Origin: DASSKF01 sp035690725
GTDB taxonomy: Bacteria; Actinomycetota; Actinomycetes; Actinomycetales; Dermatophilaceae
Assembly (NCBI GenBank): GCA_035690725.1
Contig: DASSKF010000157.1
Coordinates: 1-20,185 of the forward strand
Length of the DNA: 20,185 nt
Reading direction: 5' to 3'
Below the pieces are notes generated by a model. It made no database searches. It saw only the letters and a list, made by a program, of their open reading frames with translations, and had not been told where the DNA came from. A program made the position numbers and the translations under genes. This document shows, in pieces, positions 6,934 through 14,079 of this stretch (position 1 is its first letter; each line of letters opens with the position of its first letter).

Positions 6934-7686
6934 ATGGAGCTGACCGAGGCCCGCGAGCTGGCCACCCGACTCATCCGGGAGCACGGGCTGACCGGGTGGC
7001 GGTTCGCGTTCGACAACGCCCGCACCCGAGCGGGCGTCTGCCGGGCCGACCGGAGGGAGATCGGGCTGAGCCGGGTCATCACGCCGCTGCAGGAGGAGGC
7101 AGAGGTCCGCGACACGGTCCTGCACGAGATCGCGCACGCGCTCGTCGGGCCGCAGCACGGGCACGACGGCGTCTGGCGGGCGAAGGCCCGGTCGATCGGC
7201 TGCACCGGGATGCGGTGCATGCCGGAGGGGGCGGTCCAGGTGCCCGCCGCCTGGGTCGGCCGCTGCGCCGCCGGGCACGAGTTCCGTCGGCACCGGCGGC
7301 CGGGCTCGGTGATGACCTGCGTCCCGTGCGCCCGGGCCGGCCGGCGCGAGGCCGTGATCGACTGGCTGTTCCACGGCCGGGAGGTGCCGATGGGCCGGCG
7401 CTACGAGGCCCAGCTCGCGCTGCTGCGGCTGCGTCGGGAGGACCCGGGCCTGGTGGCCGCCGTGGAGCAGGCGGCCGTCGAGGACGAGCAGCACCGGCGC
7501 GCCTCGGTGGCCCAAGGGGACTGGGTGCGCCTCGGTGGCTCGGGGCGGTATGCCGGCCAGCACGGCCGGGTGCTCAAGCGCGCCCGCACGCGGTTCCACG
7601 TCGAGCTGGCGGACCGGACGGTCGTGACGGCGCCGTTCGCCCTGGTGACGCCGCTGGCCGGGCGTGCACCGGAGCAGGTCAGATGA
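6934..7686 (+). CDS. SprT-like zinc metalloprotein with C-terminal SH3/KOW-like domain
   Basis: The 250-residue protein has the SprT/Spartan zincin core at about residues 5-90. The HEIAH site (His64, Glu65, His68) is followed by the third ligand region PQHGHDGVW (His77). A zinc-ribbon-like segment follows (Cys111, His115, Cys129, Cys132). SprT-type domains in eukaryotic Spartan cleave DNA-protein crosslinks, and the bacterial relatives are largely uncharacterised. Residues about 192-240 (GDWVRLGGSGRYAGQHGRVLKRARTRFHVELADRTVV) form a compact beta barrel resembling KOW or SH3-like nucleic-acid-binding modules. That would suit a DNA-associated protease, but this is inference. A GAGGGGG ribosome binding site precedes the ATG. 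The stop codon overlaps the end of the convergent VOC gene by 8 bp. Confidence 0.82.
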   Translation: MELTEARELATRLIREHGLTGWRFAFDNARTRAGVCRADRREIGLSRVITPLQEEAEVRDTVLHEIAHALVGPQHGHDGVWRAKARSIGCTGMRCMPEGAVQVPAAWVGRCAAGHEFRRHRRPGSVMTCVPCARAGRREAVIDWLFHGREVPMGRRYEAQLALLRLRREDPGLVAAVEQAAVEDEQHRRASVAQGDWVRLGGSGRYAGQHGRVLKRARTRFHVELADRTVVTAPFALVTPLAGRAPEQVR

Positions 7687-8341
7687 CGACCTCGCCCTTC
7701 GCCGTGCGGAAGGCGAGCGAGAGCAGCCCCGGGGTGCCCTTGGGTGCGACGAAGTCGAACTCGATGCCGGGCTCCCACTCCGGACGGTCCCGGCCGACCT
7801 CGCCGCGCAGCGCCAGCCAGTCACGCACCCGGTTGGGGTCGCCGGCGATCTGCAGCGCGGTCAGCTGTACGTCGTTGTCGGCGAGGTGGGAGGGGTGGAC
7901 CGAGTCGTCGTCCCAGCAGATGTAGAACGGCACCTGCGGGTCGGCCATCAGTCCGCGCACGCCGATCTGCCGCCAGGTGAGCTCGACGCCGTCGGGGCGG
8001 TAGCGGTTGCCGGGCACCGACTCGCGGCCGAGGCGCTGCTCCGGCTCGGCCATGTCGTCGACCGCGACGACCCAGCCCAGCCAGCCGCCGCCGTCCGCGG
8101 AGCGCGCCCGCACGGCCTGGCCGAACGGCGCCTTGTCCGACGCGGGGTGGTCGAGCACCTCGACGACCTCGATGAAGCGGTGGTCGGCGAGCGGGATGAT
8201 GGTGTTTCGGGTGCCGAAGCGCGGGTGCAGACCACCGTCGATCGGCTCGAGCCCGAGCGCCCCCGCCACCCGCTTCGCGGTCGGCAACATGCCGTCCGAC
8301 TCGGCTGCATACACGACATGGTCAACACGCATGGCGCTCAT
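7679..8341 (-). CDS. VOC family protein (Glyoxalase_3-like)
   Basis: The 220-residue protein opens with MRVDHVVYAAESDG and continues with GLEPIDGGLHPRFGTRNTIIPLADHRFIEVVEVL. This is the pattern of the Glyoxalase-like domain (Pfam Glyoxalase_3 type) found in actinobacterial proteins of unknown substrate. The DHVVYA histidine and the EVVEV glutamate are candidate metal ligands. Two in-frame ATGs (8341 and 8332) are nine bases apart and neither has a ribosome binding site. The longer form is given. It lies 40 nt downstream of the TrmH-type gene on the same strand and is probably its operon partner. The 3' end overlaps the convergent SprT-like gene by 8 bp, so no separate terminator fits there. 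Confidence 0.82.
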   Translation of the reverse strand: MSAMRVDHVVYAAESDGMLPTAKRVAGALGLEPIDGGLHPRFGTRNTIIPLADHRFIEVVEVLDHPASDKAPFGQAVRARSADGGGWLGWVVAVDDMAEPEQRLGRESVPGNRYRPDGVELTWRQIGVRGLMADPQVPFYICWDDDSVHPSHLADNDVQLTALQIAGDPNRVRDWLALRGEVGRDRPEWEPGIEFDFVAPKGTPGLLSLAFRTAKGEVVI

Positions 8342-8381
8342 GTTGACACAGCGCGGACGGCTCTCCCGCGACGGGTCCGGG

Positions 8382-9224
8382 TCAGGCCGACCGGCCCGCC
8401 GCCCGGCGTTGGCGGACCGCCTCGTAGACCACGATCGCCGCCGAGGTCGCCACGTTGAGGGAGTTCGCGTGCCCCACCATCGGGAGGCGGACCCGGTGCT
8501 CGGCAGCGGCCAGCAGCTCGTCGGTGAGGCCGTGCTTCTCGGCACCGACCGCGACCGCCACCGCACCGGTGAGGTCCACGTCCGTGTACTCCACGTCGGT
8601 GTCGGGCGTGGTGGCGACGACGGCGATGCCGTGGTCCCGCAGCCAGCGCAGGGTGGTCCGCGTGTCGTCGCTGGCGACGGGCACGGAGAAGACGGTGCCC
8701 TTGCTCGCCCGCACGAGGTTGGGGTTGCCCCAGTCGGTCACCGGGTCCGCGGCGATCACCGCGTCGACGCCCGCGGCGTCGGCGGTGCGCAGCATGGCCC
8801 CGAGGTTCCCCGGCTTCTCCACCCCCTGCGAGACCAGCACCAGCGGTGGCACGCGGCCCGGCAGAGGCAGGTCGGCGCACGGGCGCGCGACCCCGCGGAC
8901 GACGGCGAGGATGCCGTCCGGGCCCTCCCGGTAGGCCACCTTCGCGAAGGCGGCGCGCCCGAGCCGGACGGTCTCGACACCCAGGTCCCGGACCCGGTCG
9001 ACCAGGGCGGCTTGGGCAGCGGGGTCGGGCATCAGCTCGGGGCAGTGGTGGAGCGCCTCCGGGACCACCCCCGCGTCCAGGGCCAGCTGCAGCTCCTCGC
9101 TCCCCTCCACGAGGGTCAGGCCCGCCTCCTCCCGGGCGCGGCGGCGGCGCAGCGAGGCGAGCGCCTTGAGGCGGGGGTTCGCCGGCGAGGTGATGTGCAG
9201 ATCGGTCATGTCGGGAGACAGCAT
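8382..9224 (-). CDS. TrmH/SpoU-family RNA 2'-O-methyltransferase
   Basis: The enzyme is predicted to transfer a methyl group from SAM to a ribose 2'-OH in rRNA or tRNA. Residues about 1-100 form the substrate-binding lobe of this family (ITSPANPRLKALASLRRRRAREEAGLTLVEGSEE). The rest is the SPOUT knot with motif 1 VSQGVEKPGNLGAMLRTADAAG, motif 2 AVAVGAEKHGL and motif 3 LPMVGHANSLNVATSAAIVVYEA. The motif 3 wording resembles the TsnR/actinobacterial branch more than E. coli TrmH or RlmB, so the exact nucleotide modified is open. The start at 9224 is preferred because GGAGG lies seven bases upstream. The alternative start at 9209 (MTDLHI) has no ribosome binding site. It is divergent from terC and followed by the VOC gene. 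Confidence 0.9.
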   Translation of the reverse strand: MLSPDMTDLHITSPANPRLKALASLRRRRAREEAGLTLVEGSEELQLALDAGVVPEALHHCPELMPDPAAQAALVDRVRDLGVETVRLGRAAFAKVAYREGPDGILAVVRGVARPCADLPLPGRVPPLVLVSQGVEKPGNLGAMLRTADAAGVDAVIAADPVTDWGNPNLVRASKGTVFSVPVASDDTRTTLRWLRDHGIAVVATTPDTDVEYTDVDLTGAVAVAVGAEKHGLTDELLAAAEHRVRLPMVGHANSLNVATSAAIVVYEAVRQRRAAGRSA

Positions 9225-9274
9225 GCCGCACCCTCCAGCGCAGCCGCGCACGGCGGAACCGGGCCGGTGTGGGC

Positions 9275-9280
9275 TACGTT
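9275..9280 (+). promoter_or_regulatory. Possible -10 box of terC
   Basis: TACGTT preceded by TGGGC forms a plausible -10 box in the 103-nt divergent gap between the TrmH-type gene and terC. A matching -35 is not obvious. I looked for the yybP-ykoY manganese riboswitch that often precedes terC/alx genes and saw no recognisable core in this short leader. Confidence 0.3.
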
Positions 9281-9327
9281 GTCGGGACGAGGTGACCGAC
9301 GACCGCTGCGACCGCGGGTGGGGGCCC

Positions 9328-10536
9328 ATGACCGTACCCGAGCCGGTGTGGATCGGCACTGCCGCCCTGATCGTCGGCATGCTGGTGTTCGACTTCTTCG
9401 CGCACGTGCGCAAGGCGCACACCCCGTCCCTGCGGGAGTCGGCCATCTGGTCGGCGGCCTACGTGGGCGTCGCGGTGCTCTTCGGGGTGGGTGTCCTCGC
9501 CTGGGGCGGCGGTGAGATGGGGTCGGAGTACTTCGCCGGCTACCTCACCGAGAAGGCGCTGTCGGTCGACAACCTGTTCGTCTTCCTCATCATCATGACC
9601 AGCTTCGCCGTACCCCGTGCGGACCAGCAGAAGGTGCTCCTGGTCGGGATCGTGTTCGCCCTGGTCGCCCGCACCGGGTTCATCTTCCTCGGGGCGGCGC
9701 TCATCAACAGCTTCGCCTGGGTCTTCTACATCTTCGGCCTCGTGTTGATCGTGACCGCCGGCAACATGCTGAAGCCGGAGAGCGAGGAGTCCCACTCCGC
9801 CGACAACCTGCTCATCCGCGTGGTCCGGAAGTTCTTCCACGTCACCGAGCAGTACGACGGCGACCGGCTGTTCACCACGGTCGACGGCAAGCGAGTCATG
9901 ACGCCGATGCTCATGGTGATGGTCGCGATCGCGGGCACGGACATCCTGTTCGCGCTCGACTCGATCCCGGCGATCTTCGGCCTCACCCAGAACACCTTCA
10001 TCGTGTTCACCGCGACGGCCTTCTCGCTGCTCGGCCTGCGCCAGCTCTACTTCCTCATCGACGGGCTGCTGGACCGGCTGATCTACCTCAGCTACGGGCT
10101 GGCGGCGATCCTCGTGTTCATCGGCGTCAAGCTGGTGCTGCACGCGCTGCACGAGAACACGCTGCCGTTCGTGAACGCCGGCCAGCCGGTCCCCGTGGTC
10201 GAGGTCAGCACCGGACTGTCCCTGGGCGTCATCATCGGCGTGCTGGTGGTCACGGTCCTCGGCTCCCTGCTCAGCCCGGCCGGCAAGGCCCAGGCGGCGG
10301 TCTCCGGGGCCCGCCACCACGCCGAGCAGTACCTGTCGACCACCTACGAGACGGACGAGGCGACCCGCGCCCGGACCTACGAGCGCCTGCAGCAGGAGAT
10401 CGCGACCATCCGCGGCCTCCCGGAGAACCAGCGCCGGCGGATCCGGGACGAGCGGGAGCTGATGGACCTGCTGGCGCGGGCACGGGCCGAGCACGAGTCC
10501 CGCGCAGCTGCCGGGATCGCCCCGCGGGACTCCTGA
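9328..10536 (+). CDS. TerC/Alx-family integral membrane protein
   Basis: The 402-residue protein has about nine hydrophobic segments between residues 5 and 320, then a charged cytoplasmic tail rich in Arg and Glu (about 325-402). The TerC family signatures are present, including the membrane-embedded acidic motifs LSVDNLFVF (Asp81) and ILFALDSIPAIFG (Asp211). TerC proteins are linked to manganese export, metal loading of secreted enzymes and tellurite resistance, and the metal handled here is not determinable. The ATG has a G-rich but imperfect ribosome binding site. An in-frame GTG at 9292 would add twelve residues of non-hydrophobic sequence and is less likely. A very stable hairpin begins 17 nt after the stop. 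Confidence 0.92.
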   Translation: MTVPEPVWIGTAALIVGMLVFDFFAHVRKAHTPSLRESAIWSAAYVGVAVLFGVGVLAWGGGEMGSEYFAGYLTEKALSVDNLFVFLIIMTSFAVPRADQQKVLLVGIVFALVARTGFIFLGAALINSFAWVFYIFGLVLIVTAGNMLKPESEESHSADNLLIRVVRKFFHVTEQYDGDRLFTTVDGKRVMTPMLMVMVAIAGTDILFALDSIPAIFGLTQNTFIVFTATAFSLLGLRQLYFLIDGLLDRLIYLSYGLAAILVFIGVKLVLHALHENTLPFVNAGQPVPVVEVSTGLSLGVIIGVLVVTVLGSLLSPAGKAQAAVSGARHHAEQYLSTTYETDEATRARTYERLQQEIATIRGLPENQRRRIRDERELMDLLARARAEHESRAAAGIAPRDS

Positions 10537-10552
10537 CGCGTCGCCCCACCGG

Positions 10553-10623
10553 GACCGGACACGGCAGGCGCGAGCGGTCTCGGGCGGAACGCTCGAGGTC
10601 GCTCGCGCAAGCGGTGTCCGGTC
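10553..10623 (+). terminator. 71-nt long imperfect hairpin after terC
   Basis: Every pair is symmetric about 10588. A 10-bp outer stem (10553-10562 with 10614-10623) is followed by a 5x5 internal loop containing two further G-C pairs. A 19-bp inner stem (10568-10586 with 10590-10608) closes on a GAA triloop. Three inner pairs are G-U, so the pairing is better in RNA than in DNA. There is no U-tract. It most simply acts as the terC terminator, but it is much larger than needed. Confidence 0.6.
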
Positions 10624-10724
10624 AGTGATGTCACGTCCGCGACGCGCGCGGTGTCCTCGTGGGTGACAGGCCGGAACGGCCGGCACCAGCCGGCGGACGG
10701 CAGCCGCACCACCTGGAGGTCCCC

Positions 10725-10948
10725 ATGGCCCGCATTCCCTTCGACGCTCCCCGCACCCTCTTCGTCCGGCTCGGCGAGCTGTGCAGCCGGCGCCGCTTCG
10801 GCACGATGATCGAGCCGGGGCTCGCCCTGGCCCACCAACCGCAGGTGATGCGGACGATGGCGATCGCCGAGATGGGCGTCGAGCGGTGGAACCGACTCGA
10901 CCCCGGCCGGGCAGGATGGCCCACCTCGAGCTCCGGGCCGCCACCTGA
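10725..10948 (+). pseudogene. 5' remnant of a carboxymuconolactone-decarboxylase-family gene
   Basis: From an ATG with a good GGAGGT site four bases upstream, about 60 residues read like the N-terminus of an actinobacterial CMD/AhpD-like protein. They run from MARIPFDAPRTLFVRLGELC through SRRRFGTMIEPGLALAHQPQ to GVERWNRLDP. Such proteins then continue with about 100 residues including a G-C-S-W-C type redox or catalytic motif, which is absent here. Reading on in frame gives Arg/Pro-rich sequence antisense to the next gene. A short different frame (10916-10948) ends MAHLELRAAT and could be the tail left by an internal deletion. Family identification is from memory of the pattern. The gene is interpreted as truncated and non-functional. 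Confidence 0.55.
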
Positions 10949-10971
10949 CGACCGGCCCACCCGCGACCGGA

Positions 10972-11481
10972 TCAGCGGGTCGGCGGCTCGGCGCGCGCGA
11001 AGGACAGCGTCTCGCCGGTGGCCCCGGCCATCCAGATGTCCTGGCAGGCGGCGGCCAGCTCGTCGAGTCCCTCCTCGATCGAGCCCCACACGTTGCCGGG
11101 CACCCAGCCCTGGTCGCCGTTGATGAGCAGGTTGTTCCGCCCGTAGAACACGGCGAGGTCCACGACCCGGGACTGGTCCGCGGCACCCTGCCCCTCGGCA
11201 TACCCGTAGGCCGGGTTGCCGAGCTGGTCGGAGGAGAAGGAGAACCAGCACAGGTCACCGGGGATCGGCGTGATCGTGGTGTTCTCGAGGCCCGGGTCCT
11301 GCGCGAACGTGGGCAGCAGGGCGTAGATCTCGTTGCGGGCGTACTTGCCGTGGTAGACCTGCCCGCCGAGCGGCAGCGCGTCCCACACGGCCTGGGCGGT
11401 GCGGGGGGCCTGGTCGTCGAGCAGCCTGGCGAGGCAGCGCACGCCGCGCTTCTCGAGGGTGACGCTGACGTAGCGGGTCAT
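10972..11481 (-). CDS. DUF3830 family protein (cyclophilin-like fold)
   Basis: The 169-residue protein starts RYVSVTLEKRGVRCLARLLDDQAPRTAQAVWDALP and ends GWVPGNVWGSIEEGLDELAAACQDIW, the complete DUF3830 pattern. The family has a cyclophilin-like barrel and no established reaction. It repeatedly occurs next to amidases, Asp/Glu-racemase-like proteins and M24 enzymes in catabolic clusters, exactly as here. A perfect AGGAGGT site lies five bases before the ATG. It is the last gene of the minus-strand operon, 34 nt after the amidase, and should share the divergent promoter at 14008-14037. A role as an auxiliary hydrolase, isomerase or carrier for a ring-opened amide is possible but not shown by sequence. 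Confidence 0.88.
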   Translation of the reverse strand: MTRYVSVTLEKRGVRCLARLLDDQAPRTAQAVWDALPLGGQVYHGKYARNEIYALLPTFAQDPGLENTTITPIPGDLCWFSFSSDQLGNPAYGYAEGQGAADQSRVVDLAVFYGRNNLLINGDQGWVPGNVWGSIEEGLDELAAACQDIWMAGATGETLSFARAEPPTR

Positions 11482-11515
11482 GCAGGACCTCCTGGGTGAG
11501 CGGGAAAACCGTGGC

Positions 11516-12931
11516 CTACGTCTCCCGCAGGAGCGTGGGCGGCGGGAGCGGGTCGGCCCGGGACTCGTAGGCGCGTCCGGCCCGGAGCACGAGCGCGTCG
11601 GCGTGCCGGGGCCCGACGACCTGCAGGCCGATCGGGCGGCCGTCCGAGGTGACCCCGCAGGGGACGCTCAGTGCCGGCTGCTGGGTCATGTTGAACGGGT
11701 AGGTGTAGGGGGTCCAGCTGGTCCACAGGTCCGAGGGCCAGCCGGTCGGCGCGTCCCGTCCGGCCTCGAACGCGGGAATCGGCATCGTCGGGGTAACCAG
11801 CACGTCGTGGTCCAGGTGGTAGCGGCCCATGGTCTGTCCGAGGGCCATCCGCACCGCGACCGCGTCGAGGTAGTCCGAGGCGGTCAGCGTCCGGCCCTGC
11901 TCCACGCAGCGCCGCAGCCCCGGGTCGATCCGCTCCAGCGCCGACTCGTCGTAGGCGTCGAAGACCTTGGCGGCGCCGCTGAACCACAGCACGTGGAACG
12001 CGTCCACGGGGTCGGCGAAGCCGGGGTCGACCTCCTCGACCCGGGCGCCGGCGTCGGCGAGCACCTGCACCGCGGCACGCACCGCCGCCTCCACCTCGGG
12101 GTCGTTGCGCCCGAAGCCCAGGGTCGGCGAGAACCCCACCCGCAGGCCCGCGACGCCGTCGCCGAGGCCGTCGAGGAACGAGCCGGATGGTGTGGGCATC
12201 GCCGACCAGTCGCGGGCGTCGAAGCCGGCCAGGAGGTCGAGCATCAGGGCCGCGTCGGTGACCGTGCGGGTCATCGGCCCGGAGTGCGCCAACGTGCCGA
12301 ACGCGCTGGCCGGGTAGTGCGGGATGAGGCCGTAGGTCGGCTTGAGCGCGACGGTCCCGGTGAACGAGGCCGGGATCCGCACCGAGCCGCCGCCGTCGGT
12401 CCCCACCGACCAGGTGCCCATGCCGAGCCCGACCGCGGTCGCCGACCCGCCGCTCGACCCCCCGGCGGTGAGCCCGGCGCCCCACGGGTTGCCGGTCACG
12501 CCGTAGCGGGGCGAGTCGGTGACCCCCTTCCACGCCATCTCCGGCGTCGTCGTCTTGCCGGGCAGCACCACGCCGGCCTCCCGGAGCCGCGCCACGACCG
12601 GCGAGTCCTCCTCCCACGGGCCGGCCTCGTCGATCAGGCGGCTCCCCTTGGTCGTCGGCCACCCGCGGGTCAGGAACAGGTCCTTGACCGGGGTCGGTAT
12701 GCCGTCCACGCGGCTGAGCGGCGCACCCTCGCCCCACCGGCGCTCGGACTCCTTCGCGGCGGCCAGCGCGGACTCCCGCTCGACGAGCACGAACGCGTTG
12801 ACCTGCGGGTCGAACCGCTCGATCGCGGCGAGGGCCGCCCCGGTCGCCTCGACCGGGGAGGCGTCCCCGGACCGGTAGGCCTCGGCGAGGTCGACGGCGG
12901 ACAGCAGGTTCAGCTCGGTCACCGCACCCAT
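11516..12931 (-). CDS. Amidase-signature family hydrolase
   Basis: The 471-residue enzyme carries the complete Ser-cisSer-Lys triad of the amidase-signature family. The lysine is Lys83 in PTPVKDLF, Ser159 lies in TAGGSSGGS, and the nucleophile is Ser183 in GTDGGGSVRIPAS. The 24-residue gap between the serines equals that in well-studied members. These enzymes hydrolyse linear amides to acid plus ammonia or amine. The substrate is unknown, and GatA is unlikely because gatB and gatC are absent and the context is catabolic. Its ATG overlaps the end of the dehydrogenase gene by 13 bp, with AGGAGG upstream. A GTG at 12922 forming a GTGA overlap is a possible alternative start. Translational coupling with the dehydrogenase is likely. 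Confidence 0.93.
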   Translation of the reverse strand: MGAVTELNLLSAVDLAEAYRSGDASPVEATGAALAAIERFDPQVNAFVLVERESALAAAKESERRWGEGAPLSRVDGIPTPVKDLFLTRGWPTTKGSRLIDEAGPWEEDSPVVARLREAGVVLPGKTTTPEMAWKGVTDSPRYGVTGNPWGAGLTAGGSSGGSATAVGLGMGTWSVGTDGGGSVRIPASFTGTVALKPTYGLIPHYPASAFGTLAHSGPMTRTVTDAALMLDLLAGFDARDWSAMPTPSGSFLDGLGDGVAGLRVGFSPTLGFGRNDPEVEAAVRAAVQVLADAGARVEEVDPGFADPVDAFHVLWFSGAAKVFDAYDESALERIDPGLRRCVEQGRTLTASDYLDAVAVRMALGQTMGRYHLDHDVLVTPTMPIPAFEAGRDAPTGWPSDLWTSWTPYTYPFNMTQQPALSVPCGVTSDGRPIGLQVVGPRHADALVLRAGRAYESRADPLPPPTLLRET

Positions 12932-14001
12932 GCTGCGCCCTCCTCCTCGTTCGAGCGTCCCCCGGCAGCGGGAGGTGCCCCCAGCAGCCGGTCACCGGTC
13001 TCGCCGGTCCCACCGGTCCCGCCGGGCGGGACGAAGCCGAGGCGCTTGTCGACGACGTTCACCAGCGGCCGGCCGTCCAGCCACCGCTCGGCATTGTCGA
13101 CGAACTGGCGAGCCAGCTCGTCCTGCCAGCCGACGACGTCGCCGGACATGTGCGCGCTGACCACGACACCCGGCGCGGACCACAGTGGATGGTCGGCGGG
13201 CAGCGGCTCGGTGCAGAACACGTCGAGGGAGGCGGCTCCCAGGTGCCCCGACCGGAGCGCCTCGAGCAACGCGTCCTCGTCGACGATCGGCCCGCGGCCG
13301 ATGTTGACCAGGTGGGCCCCCGGCCTCATCGCGTGCAGGACCTCGGCGCCCACGAGGCCACGGGTCTGGTCGGTCAACGGGGCCGCGATGACCAGGTGGT
13401 CGGCCCAGCCGACGTGCTCGGCGAGGCGGGCGCTCTCGACCACCTCGCCGAAGTCCGGGTCCTCGGCGCGGGCGCGTCGTCCGGCGCCGCGCACCTCCAT
13501 CCCGACGGCGGTGAGCAGCCGCCCGGCCTCCCGGCCGATCGCGCCGGTCCCCACGACGAGGGCACGCTGGCCGCGCACGGCATACGTCTCCCGGTGCTTC
13601 CACACGCGCTGCTGCTGCAGGTCGTGGCTCTCGTGCAGGAGCTTGGCCTGCGCGAGGACGGAGGCGAGGACGAACTCGGCGATGGGGCGGTCGAACACGC
13701 CCCGCGCGTTGGTGACGAGGACGTCGGAGTCCACGAGCCCGTCGAAGAGCAGCGTGTCGACGCCCGCGGCGGCGACGTGCACCCAGCGGAGCGCGTCGGC
13801 GGACGGCCAGGCGTCGCGCAGGGCGCTGGAGAAGAAGTCCCACAGCAGCAGGGCGTCGGCCCCGCGCAGGGCGCCCCCGAGGCCGGCGGCGTCGGTGAAG
13901 CGGACGTCGAGGCGGCCCTCGAGGCGGGACAGGTCCGGGCGCGGGTCGTCGAGGTGGTCACAGAGCACCGCGAGACGCGGCGAGTCGGGCGGCGCGTTCA
14001 C
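12919..14001 (-). CDS. D-2-hydroxyacid dehydrogenase (NAD-binding)
   Basis: The 360-residue protein is a D-isomer-specific 2-hydroxyacid dehydrogenase. The Rossmann motif GTGAIG is at 151-156. The catalytic Arg236 lies in NIGRGPIVDEDAL, Glu265 in LDVFCTEPLP and His284 in VVVSAHMSGD, all with family spacing. It would interconvert a 2-oxo acid and a D-2-hydroxy acid with NAD(P)H. RRAR after the Rossmann beta2 strand (about 175-178) suggests NADPH may be accepted. It is the first gene of the minus operon. The start is GTG at 14001 with no ribosome binding site, and the predicted -10 box ends seven bases upstream, so the mRNA is probably leaderless. Residues about 327-360 (Gly/Pro/Thr-rich) form an unusual tail beyond the core. 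Confidence 0.9.
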   Translation of the reverse strand: MNAPPDSPRLAVLCDHLDDPRPDLSRLEGRLDVRFTDAAGLGGALRGADALLLWDFFSSALRDAWPSADALRWVHVAAAGVDTLLFDGLVDSDVLVTNARGVFDRPIAEFVLASVLAQAKLLHESHDLQQQRVWKHRETYAVRGQRALVVGTGAIGREAGRLLTAVGMEVRGAGRRARAEDPDFGEVVESARLAEHVGWADHLVIAAPLTDQTRGLVGAEVLHAMRPGAHLVNIGRGPIVDEDALLEALRSGHLGAASLDVFCTEPLPADHPLWSAPGVVVSAHMSGDVVGWQDELARQFVDNAERWLDGRPLVNVVDKRLGFVPPGGTGGTGETGDRLLGAPPAAGGRSNEEEGAAWVR

Positions 14002-14002
14002 C

Positions 14003-14031
14003 TTCGGAGACTAAGAATGGCTCAGTAGGAT
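14003..14031 (+). promoter_or_regulatory. Promoter of the plus arm
   Basis: TTCGGA (14003-14008), 17 bases, then TAGGAT (14026-14031). The -10 box is good and the -35 is weak. The transcript would start near 14038, inside the palindrome, about 42 nt before the EutA-like gene. Confidence 0.5.
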
Positions 14032-14037
14032 TGTCAA
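14008..14037 (-). promoter_or_regulatory. Promoter of the minus arm
   Basis: On the minus strand a consensus TTGACA (14037-14032) is followed after 18 bases by TAGTCT (14013-14008). The start of transcription would fall at about 14001, the first base of the GTG codon. The -35 box lies entirely within the palindromic operator. Confidence 0.6.
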
Positions 14038-14042
14038 CAATC
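14029..14042. promoter_or_regulatory. Operator 1, GntR/FCD-type palindrome
   Basis: GATTGTCAACAATC has perfect six-base arms (GATTGT/ACAATC) around a CA centre. It overlaps the -35 of the minus promoter and the -10 and start site of the plus promoter. The TTGT-nn-ACAA pattern is typical of FadR/VanR-subfamily GntR repressors. The regulator is not in the window. Confidence 0.7.
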
Positions 14043-14079
14043 GCCACCGCGCCGGTGGCCCGTTCCCACGAGGTGGCCC

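Noticed and set aside
8321..8347. Inverted repeat GTCAACA/TGTTGAC around the start of the Glyoxalase_3-like gene, sharing TGTCAACA with the cluster operator
   Set aside because: The 13-bp spacer, the coding location of one arm and the lack of the full TTGT-nn-ACAA pattern make a third operator unconvincing. Seven-base arms can arise by chance.
9225..9327. yybP-ykoY manganese riboswitch before terC
   Set aside because: The gap is only 103 nt and I could not find the conserved riboswitch core or its flanking stems.
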